64,000 nt of DNA, taken from Pomphorhynchus laevis (taxonomy: Eukaryota > Acanthocephala > Palaeacanthocephala > Echinorhynchida > Pomphorhynchidae). Positions 56,929 to 64,000 of this stretch are shown one piece after another (within the stretch, counting starts at the first letter, position 1; each line of letters begins with the position of its first letter). The stretch covers positions 234,813 to 298,812 of the forward strand of contig WNNJ02002755.1 of the NCBI GenBank assembly GCA_012934845.2, given 5' to 3'. Both the position numbers and the translations under genes were made by a program. Below the pieces are notes generated by a model, which was not told the origin of the DNA, ran no database searches, and worked only from the letters and a program-made list of their open reading frames with translations.

Positions 56929-56970
56929 ACGGTACTGATGAGCTCCGTTAGAGCAAAACGCGTATACCGT
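56929..56970 (+). ncRNA. Mutated hammerhead (465 bp family, copy 4)
   Basis: Stems I (ACGGTA/TACCGT) and II (GCTC/GAGC) and CTGATGA are intact, but GAAA reads AAAA (invariant G lost), so activity is doubtful. Confidence 0.75.
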
Positions 56971-57150
56971 TGTTGAAGTTTGTCGTCACACATAGGATGA
57001 CTGGGCATACGTAGCGACTTTGAATATTGCGAGAATAATTCGGTTCTATTTCTTGATCTGATGATGATATATAGAATGCTGCCTGGTGTTTATGCCTCTT
57101 CATGAGGAAAACATAGTGATATATATAGTTAAATATATATACATATATAT

Positions 57151-60100
57151 ACAGTGCGAAAAATCATTTGTAACTCTGGTCCAGGAGCCATAATTGGCTA
57201 CAATTGATTTTAAATCCATGTGTGCTGCTAAATAACTGGACTTTGACCATCAGCTCCATCAGTCTAATGTTTCACTCCGAGACGCTCCTAACTACCCAGC
57301 AGTCATAGTCAGTCGGATGAAGTGGTTAGGGTGCGTTTCGACTGCTTTTGTGATAACTGCAATTCCTCACGATGACACCAGCAATTCCTCACGATGCTAG
57401 ACGAAACTCAGTTGCAAAGAGCGTTTTTACTGGCTTGTTGCGTGTATAGACCTTCTAGTTATTCTTTATATTCACAAATGCGTATCTGTTGGTTACGACG
57501 GCACTGAATCTCTCACAGGATTCCGAAAGGAATACGTTTTTTATATATTGACAGTGCGAAAAATCGATTGTAACTGTAGTCCAGGAGCCATAAATGGCTA
57601 CGATTGATTTTAAATCCATCGGTGCTGCTAAAGGACTGGACTTTGATCATCAGCTCCATCAGCCTAATGTATCACTCCGAGACGCTCCTAACCACCCAGC
57701 AGTCATCGTCAGTCGGATGAAGTGGTTAGGGCGCGTTTCGACTGCTTTTGCGATAACTGTAAAGACACCAGCAATTCCTCACGATGCTAGACGAAACTCA
57801 GGTGCATAAAGCGTTTTTACTGGCTTGTTGCGTGTGTGGACCTTCTAGTTATTCTTTATATTCACAAATGCGTATCCGTTGGTTACGAGGGCACTGAATC
57901 TCTCACAGGATTCCGAAAGGAATACGTTTTTTATATATTGACAGTGCGAAAAATCGCTTGTAACTGTAGTCCAGGAGCCATAAATGGCTACGATTGATTT
58001 TAAATCCATGTGTGCTGCTAAATGACTGAACTTTGATCATCAGCTCCATCAGCCTAATGTATCACTCCGAGACGCTCCTAACCACCCAGCGGTCATCGTC
58101 AGTCGGATGAAGTGGTTAGGGCGCGTTTCGACTGCTTTTGTGATAACTGTAAAGACACCAGCAATTCCTCACGATGCTAGACGAAACTCAGGTGCATAAA
58201 GCGTTTTTACTGGCTTGTTGCGTGTGTGGACCTTCTAGTTATACTTTATATTCACAAATGCGTATCCGTTGGTTACGAGGGCACTGAATCTCTCACAGGA
58301 TTCCGAAAGGAATACGTTTTTTATATATTGACAGTGCGAAAAATCGCTTGTAACTGTAGTCCAGGAGCCATAAATGGCTACGATTGATTTTAAATCCATC
58401 GGTGCTGCTAAAGGACTGGACTTTGATCATCAGCTCCATCAGCCTAATGTATCACTCCGAGACGCTCCTAACCACCCAGCAGTCATCGTCAGTCGGATGA
58501 AGTGGTTAGGGCGCGTTTCGACTGCTTTTGTGATAACTGTAAAGACACCAGCAATTCCTCACGATGCTAGACGAAACTCAGGTGCATAAAGCGTTTTTAC
58601 TGGCTTGTTGCGTGTGTGGACCTTCTAGTTATTCTTTATATTCACAAATGCGTATCCGATTGTTACGAAAGCACAGAATCTCTCAGAGGATTCCAAAAGG
58701 AATACGTCTTTTATATATTGACAGTGCGAAAAATCGTTTGTAACTGTGGTCCAGGAGCCATAATTGGCTACGATTGATTTTAAATCCATGTGTGCTGCTA
58801 AATAACTGGACTTTGATCATCAGCTCCATCAATATAATGTATCACTCCGAGACGCTCCTAACCACCATGCAGTCATCGTCAGTCGGATGAAGTGGTTAGG
58901 GTGCGTTTCGACTGCTTTTGTGATAACTGTAAAGACACCAGCAATTCCTCACGATGCTAGACGAAACTCAGGTGCATAAAGCGTTTTTACTGTCTTGTTG
59001 CGTGTGTGGACCTTCTAGTTATTTGTTATATTCACAAATGCGTATCCGTTGGTTACGAGGGCACTGAATCTATCACAGGATTTTGAAAGGAATACGTTTT
59101 TTATATATTGACAGTGCGAAAAATCGCTTGTAACTGTGGTCCAAGAGCTATAATTGGCTACGATTGATTTTAAATCCATGTGTGCTGCTAAATAACTGGA
59201 CTTTGATCATCAGAGTCAAATTTATCACTCAAAAACGATCCTTAACACCGAGCAGTCATCGTCAGTCGGATAAAGTGGTTAGGGTAAGTTTCGCCTGCTT
59301 TTGTAATAACTATAAAAACAGCAGCAATTTGTCACGATGCTATACGAAACTCAGGTGCAGAAGCGTTTTTACTGGCTTGTTGCGTGTGTGGACCTTCTAG
59401 TTATTCTTTATATAAGGCACAAATGCGTATCCGTTGATAACTGGACTTTGATCATCAGCTCCATCAGTCTAATGTATCACTCCGAGACGCTCCTAACCAC
59501 CCAGCAGTCATCGTCAGTCGGATGAAGTGGTTAGGGTGCGTTTCGACTGCTATTGTGATAACTGTAAAGACACTAGCAATTCCTCACGATGCTAGACGAA
59601 ACTCAGGTGCATAAAGCGTTTTTACTGGCTTGTTGCGTGTGTGGACCTTCTAGTTATTCTTTATAATCACAAATGCGTATTCGTTGGTTATGAGGGCACC
59701 AAATCTCTCACATGATTCCGAAAGGAATAAGTTTTTTATATATTAACAGTGCGAAAAATCGCTTGTAACTGTGGTCCAGGAGCCATAATTGGCGACGTAG
59801 CTAATTATGTAATTGGCTACATAATTGGCTACATAATTGGCTACATAATTGGCTACAAATCAATCGTAGCCAATTATGGCTCCTGGACCACAGTTACAAG
59901 CGATTTTTCGCACTGTCAATATATAAAAAACGTATTCCTTTCGGAATCCTGTGAGAGATTCAGTGCTGTCGTAACCAACAGATACGCATTTGTGAATATA
60001 AAGTATAACTAGAAGGTCCACACACGCAACAAGCCAGTAAAAACACTTTATGCACCTGAGTTTCGTCTAGCATCGTGAGGAATTGCTGATGTCTTTACAG

Positions 60101-60560
60101 TTATCACAAAAGCAGTTGAAACGCACCCTAACCACTTCATCCGACTGACGATGACTGCTTGGTGGTTAGAAGCGTCTAGGAGTGATATATATATATTTGC
60201 TGCTAAATAACTGGACTTCAATCATCAGCTCCATCAGTCTAATGTATCACTCCGAGACGATCCTAACCACCCAGCAGTCATCGTCAGTCGGATGAAGTGG
60301 TTAGGGTACGTTTCGACTGCTTTTGTGATAACTATAAAGACACCAGCAATTCCTCACGATGCTATACGAAGCTCAGGTGCAGAAGCGTTTTTACTGGCTT
60401 GTTGCGTGTGTGGACCTTCTAGTTATTCTTTATATAAGGCACAAATGCGTATCCGTTGATTACGAGGGCACTTAATTTCTCACAGGATTCCTGAAGGAAT
60501 ACGTCATTTTATAATTTGTTATCGCGAAAAATCGCTTGAAACTGTGGTCCAGGAGCCAAA
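57151..60560. repeat. 390 bp tandem array with central inversion
   Basis: Units beginning GCGAAAAATCG-TTGTAACTG start at 57155, 57555, 57945, 58335, 58725 and 59115. The last four intervals are exactly 390 bp; the first is 400 bp because of a short internal duplication. A shortened unit ends near 59790. Then come four TACATAATTGGC repeats and an inverted unit (59868-60196), followed by a plus-orientation unit of subfamily 2 (60197-60560). Each unit carries GTCCAGGAGCCA, CGTTTCGACTGC and CGATGCTAGACGAAACTC. Short ORFs in it are not conserved. Confidence 0.9.
57687..57745 (-). ncRNA. CTGACGA hairpin/pseudoknot module (390 bp family, representative)
   Basis: Minus strand: GCAGTC, GAAAC, GCGC, CCTAACCAC, nine bases, CTGACGA, T, GACTGC, TGG, GTGGTTAGG. 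Helices of 9 and 6 bp are perfect. Other units keep the pairing, some through G-U pairs (the unit at 58081 has GCGGTC for GCAGTC; the first unit has CCTAACTAC for CCTAACCAC). Confidence 0.45.
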
Positions 60561-60579
60561 GCTGGCTCCTGGACCACAG
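60542..60579. repeat. Perfect hairpin at the PLE boundary, 17 bp arms, 4 nt loop
   Basis: CTGTGGTCCAGGAGCCA, loop AAGC, then the exact reverse complement. It marks the junction between the 390 bp family and PLE coding sequence. Confidence 0.95.
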
Positions 60580-62560
60580 GAGCCAGCATACAAAAATCAT
60601 GCAGTTCAAAAGGGTTATGTGGCAAACGTACATCCAAACATGCAAAAGTCACAATTATAGGCCAAACCTATCAAAGTCAGAATCTATAGCGATAAAAGAA
60701 TTAAGAAAACGAACTGATATTATAATTGAGAAGGCAGACAAGGGTCCACAGGCGTTTATTTGGGCTAAAAGCGATTATGAACAGGAAGCAAGACGTCAAC
60801 TTTCTAACAGTGCAGTCTACCAGCAAGTAGTCAAAGAGAGTATAAACGTAGCAAGTTTATTACGCGATCACTTGAATAGTGCAGTGTCACAACGTATGTT
60901 ATCATTACCTGATGAGGATAAAATGAAACCGTTGGATAATCGCCCAGGTAAATTTTCCCTTATTCCAAAAGTACACAAAGCGCAAAGACCTTTTATCGGA
61001 AGACCCATTATATACTGCATTGGGACACCAACTGAAATGCTGTCTAAATTTATCCATTAAGTATGATTGGCACTTATACCGTATGTACCGTCGTTTATCA
61101 GTTGCACAAGTGACTTTATCAATCGATTTAAAGCTATTAAAAGCTCACTTAATACGAGTACATTCTGGTAACAGCAGATGTAGAATCGCTATACACGAAT
61201 ATTCCGATGAATATGAGACTAAGGGCGCTTAAAAAACAATGGAAAAAGCAAACATTCCGGTCCGCAAGAGAAATTTCATAATAACATCTGCTGAGTTCAT
61301 TCTTCGACACAGTTACTTAGAATTTGAAGAAGAGTATTTCCATCAGATTTCTGGCACAGCGATGGGAACACCGATGACCCCAATGTATGCGACATTGTTT
61401 ATGGCTGATATGGAGGAAAGGTGACTTGAATGCTCAGCAATACAGCCAATAATGTTTTGCCGCTACATCGACGATATATTCTTCTTCTGGCCTGACACAG
61501 TAGAATCTCTCGAGATAGGTAAGTCTCAAACATCAGTCATGGAAATTATAAAATTGAATTTTGTTCAGGACAAAATGTCGATTAGCTACCTGGGCATATC
61601 AATTTTTCAAAGAAGTAAAAGTTTTCAAACTACAGTGTATAAGAAGAAAGAGTCAATACCCCTTCACATTCACGCAAAAAGTTGCCATCTACACTCCATC
61701 AAACGAAATATAAATTTTAACGAAGGACTCGGAGAATATACTTACAAAGAGATCTTCGAGAAGATCATCTATCGACGATTGAGAGCGAATTTAAAGAAAT
61801 AGGATACCCTCTACATATGATAATAAAGCAGTTAACAGCGGTTAGGAAATTGCAAAGGCAAAATACGTTGAGAAAAATAAACCAAACAACATCATACAAT
61901 GAGTCAATCTTGTATATACCCTACCATCCAATGCTTGATCGTATTCGACAAAATATTAATAAGACCATTTAAGAAATGTCAGTATTTAATGTAAAGGTCG
62001 GTGTCAGATTTAAAATGGGAAAATCAATAGGGAAATTTCTGACTGCAAATAGAGCGGCGAATATAGAAGAAAATACATGTAGTAGCTGCAATGACAAACG
62101 CTGCAAAACGTGCCCGGTTATAACAAATTGCAATGCAATAAAAAGCAGTGTTACTGGAGGTATTGTTCATGTAAAAGCGAAATGTAACTGCAAAACTAGG
62201 GGTATACATATGTTGGAACATGCAAGTGTGCAACAAACAATATGTAGGTCAATCAAGATTAAATTTAGCTCGAAGATTAAAAGAAAGACGTTCACATTTT
62301 CGAACAGGAAATCCTACAGACGGTGCCGTACGACATGCACTAGAACACAATATGATCGACTGCATGCACTACGTGATAGTCCACAGCAATGAAAATGAAG
62401 AGCGTCGTCGACTTATGCTGGAAAACAAACTAATATGAAGGCTACACACAGAGTCAGATTTAGGGTATAATCCAGATCACATGTATGGTGATCCAGTGTA
62501 ACCTAGTCACAATCTGCATTTATAAATTATCTTAATTTTAATTTCCATTGTTCACAATAT
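60580..62560 (+). mobile_element. Penelope-like element with GIY-YIG endonuclease (broken)
   Basis: PLE coding sequence in order: N-terminal domain (NLSKSESIAIKELRKRTDII, IEKADKGPQAFIWAKSDYEQ), GKFSLIPKVHK and FIGRPIIYCIGTPTEM, palm motifs FEEEYFHQISGTAMGTPM and CRYIDDIFFFW (about 61340-61490), a cysteine-rich linker (CSSCNDKRCKTCP) and a GIY-YIG nuclease (KQYVGQSRLNLARRLKERRS, about 62230-62300). PLEs retrotranspose using this telomerase-like reverse transcriptase and nuclease. The copy looks nearly full length in its coding part but is broken at a handful of places. Upstream lies the 390 bp array, downstream a hammerhead-like 3' end and (TA)n. Confidence 0.88.
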
Positions 62561-62596
62561 TTGTAAAACTCATATTAAGACGATGATTTTGTGTTT

Positions 62597-62640
62597 TTAG
62601 ATTGATAAAGCTCCATAAAGGAGCGAAACGTCTTATAATC
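62597..62640 (+). ncRNA. Degenerate hammerhead at the PLE 3' end
   Basis: TTGATAA (CTGANGA expected), stem II GCTCC-ATAAA-GGAGC, GAAA, CGTC with minimal helix III. Two core bases differ from consensus, so it is probably inactive. Its place just beyond the PLE coding region fits the known occurrence of hammerheads in PLE terminal repeats. AAGACG at 62577-62582 is complementary to CGTCTT at 62629-62634. Confidence 0.6.
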
Positions 62641-62689
62641 CTGTTTTTGCACTATTGACTCGTTATTCTACTATTATGCAATATATATT

Positions 62690-62692
<3 letters not shown>

Positions 62693-62764
<72 letters not shown>
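62693..62764. repeat. (TA)n microsatellite 6
   Basis: About 70 bp of TA between the PLE 3' end and the inverted 444 bp array. Confidence 0.98.
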
Positions 62765-62765
<1 letters not shown>

Positions 62766-62849
62766 CGAATAGTTGCTAGGTCACACGAGGTGACTTTCGC
62801 GTTGAAAACCAGCTACAGAATCCTTCCTTCATGATATCCAATTCCATAC

Positions 62850-62940
62850 ACCCTGACTACTAACGGCGCCATTGCCACAACCGTTTTCGTTTCGCCCGCT
62901 TTTTGCCACATGTTGGTAGCCCCGGGCTCGTCAGAAGGCT
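62850..62940 (-). ncRNA. Hammerhead candidate, array unit 1
   Basis: Reverse complement of the 52172-52262 ribozyme with core, stem I, stem II and the GTC site all preserved. Confidence 0.68.
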
Positions 62941-63292
62941 GACTACCAACTCTTCGCCTTTTGAAATTTGACTTATCCGAGATTCGAGCTGTCGCTCTCC
63001 GTACTTGGCTTGCGCTCTTGACTGCTAGGCTACGAATCCAGGATTACCAGATTTCACACAGTATATGAAACCTTCCATCATGATATCCAGAAACTGCATT
63101 GTCCGAGATGCTTCTCTGGCATGCTTATTATAGATTTTACCGTTTGAGATCATGAAGATCGATTGGAATCGGGACTGGTGATCCTTTGATGGATTCTTAT
63201 TTATGTAACGAATAGTTGCTAGGTCACACGAGGTGACTTTCGCGTTGAAAACCAGCTACAGAATCCTTCCTTCATGATATCCAATTCCATAC

Positions 63293-63383
63293 ACCCTGAC
63301 TACTAACGGCGCCATTGCCACAACCGTTTTCGTTTCGCCCGCTTTTTGCCACATGTTGGTAGCCCCGGGCTCGTCAGAAGGCT
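63293..63383 (-). ncRNA. Hammerhead candidate, array unit 2
   Basis: Identical by eye to the unit 1 ribozyme. With unit 1 it would release a 443-444 nt monomer from a minus-strand transcript. Confidence 0.68.
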
Positions 63384-63735
63384 GACTACCAACTCTTCGC
63401 CTTTTGAAATTTGACTTATCCGAGATTCGAGCTGTCGCTCTCCGTACTTGGCTTGCGCTCTTGACTGCTAGGCTACGAATCCAGGATTACCAGATTTCAC
63501 ACAGTATATGAAACCTTCCATCATGATATCCAGAAACTGCATTGTCCGAGATGCTTCTCTGGCATGCTTATTATAGATTTTACCGTTTGAGATCATGAAG
63601 ATCGATTGGAATCGGGACTGGTGATCCTTTGATGGATTCTTATTTATGTAACGAATAGTTGCTAGGTCACACGAGGTGACTTTCGCGTTGAAAACCAGCT
63701 ACAGAATCCTTCCTTCATGATATCCAATTCCATAC

Positions 63736-63825
63736 ACCCTGACTACTAACGGCGCCATTGCCACAACCGTTTTCGTTTCGCCCGCTTTTTGCCACATGTT
63801 GGTAGCCCCGGCTCGTCAGAAGGCT
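63736..63825 (-). ncRNA. Hammerhead candidate, array unit 3, stem II weakened
   Basis: One C is missing from stem II (CTGACGA-GCCGGGG instead of GCCCGGGG), leaving three clean pairs next to the core. Core bases are intact. Confidence 0.6.
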
Positions 63826-63973
63826 GACTACCAACTCTTCGCCTTTTGAAATTTGACTTATCCGAGATTCGAGCTGTCGCTCTCCGTACTTGGCTTGCGC
63901 TCTTGACTGCTAGGCTACGAATCCAGGATTACCAGATCTCACACAGTATATGAAACCTTCCATCATGATATCC

Positions 63974-64000
63974 ATATATATATATATATATATATATATA
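63974..64000. repeat. (TA)n microsatellite 7, cut by window end
   Basis: TA repeats to the last base of the window. Confidence 0.95.

Larger units (their letters stand above)
55584..57118. repeat. 465 bp hammerhead-bearing repeat: two plus and two inverted copies
   Basis: Copy 1 runs 55584-56047 and copy 2 starts at 56048 (TATGTTTTCCT-ATGAAGAG), so the period is 464 bp. Copy 2 breaks off at about 56206 inside its hammerhead. It is followed directly by two copies in the opposite orientation (about 56207-56650 and 56651-57118). No ORF is conserved. It could be the terminal repeat of a PLE or a small non-autonomous retrozyme-like element. Confidence 0.85.
62765..63973 (-). repeat. 444 bp family, inverted tandem array of 2.7 units
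   Basis: Units begin TAACGAATAGTTGCTAGG at 62763, 63207 and about 63650. Copies are nearly identical to each other and to 51779-52348. Unit 3 stops at GATATCCA and runs into (TA)n at the window edge, so the array may continue. Confidence 0.92.

Noticed and set aside
57594-58589. Repeated 71-codon ORF in the 390 bp units (MATIDFKSIGAAKGLDF)
   Set aside because: It is present only in two units because those lack a stop found in the others. It overlaps the RNA module and shows no protein family.
59749-60012. ORF with repeated GYIIGYII across the 390 bp array axis
   Set aside because: Translation of the four TACATAATTGGC repeats at the inversion. It is not conserved between units.

Overview
This 64 kb window reads as one stretch of a strongly AT-rich animal genome, most likely a flatworm and probably a trematode near the schistosomes. 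Grounds: one complete host gene with 43-54 nt micro-introns clustered at its 5' end alongside introns of several kb; a Merlin DNA transposon; CR1-group LINEs; a Penelope-like element (PLE); and hammerhead-ribozyme repeats with a tRNA-like promoter, the type known from schistosome SM-alpha elements. The assignment is inference from gene structure and element content. No database search was possible.

Host genes. (1) 4.9-9.9 kb, plus strand: three exons of an unrecognised gene, interrupted by Merlin and LINE insertions. (2) 17.8-38.2 kb, plus strand: a complete SNX9/18/33-type sorting nexin. I assembled 19 coding exons whose splice phases all agree and which give 589 residues in the order SH3, acidic linker, PX, BAR. 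Its larger introns carry a LINE, a PLE fragment, palindromes, a decayed ubiquilin retrocopy and a fossil duplicate of part of one exon. The two host genes are separated by about 8 kb without a recognisable intact gene, holding direct repeats and one broken minus-strand ORF.

Mobile DNA. Left edge: AT-rich satellite of about 228 bp units mixed with shorter 150 bp units. Three copies of one CR1-group LINE (2.5-4.7, 9.4-9.8 and 24.7-27.4 kb) are nearly identical, so they are young. A Merlin transposase (8.3-9.05 kb, minus) lies between near-identical 214 bp direct repeats. Two decayed non-LTR elements with restriction-like-endonuclease-type C-termini lie at 42.7-45.7 kb (minus) and 48.4-50.8 kb (plus). 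A PLE with reverse transcriptase and GIY-YIG nuclease lies at 60.5-62.6 kb.

Ribozyme-rich island, 50.9-64 kb. Tandem and inverted arrays of at least five short repeat families (about 355, 390, 400, 444 and 465 bp) are separated by long (TA)n tracts. Two families carry credible hammerhead ribozymes. The 444 bp family combines a tRNA-like pol III promoter with a hammerhead whose core is intact in five copies. The 465 bp family has a compact hammerhead that is intact in one copy and damaged in two. Four further families, and the 444 bp family in another circular order, share an unexplained RNA module: a 7-9 bp hairpin whose loop holds a hammerhead-like CTGANGA followed by a strand complementary to the bases just 5' of GAAAC. 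Its helices differ in sequence between families but keep their pairing. This is the best candidate here for something undescribed.
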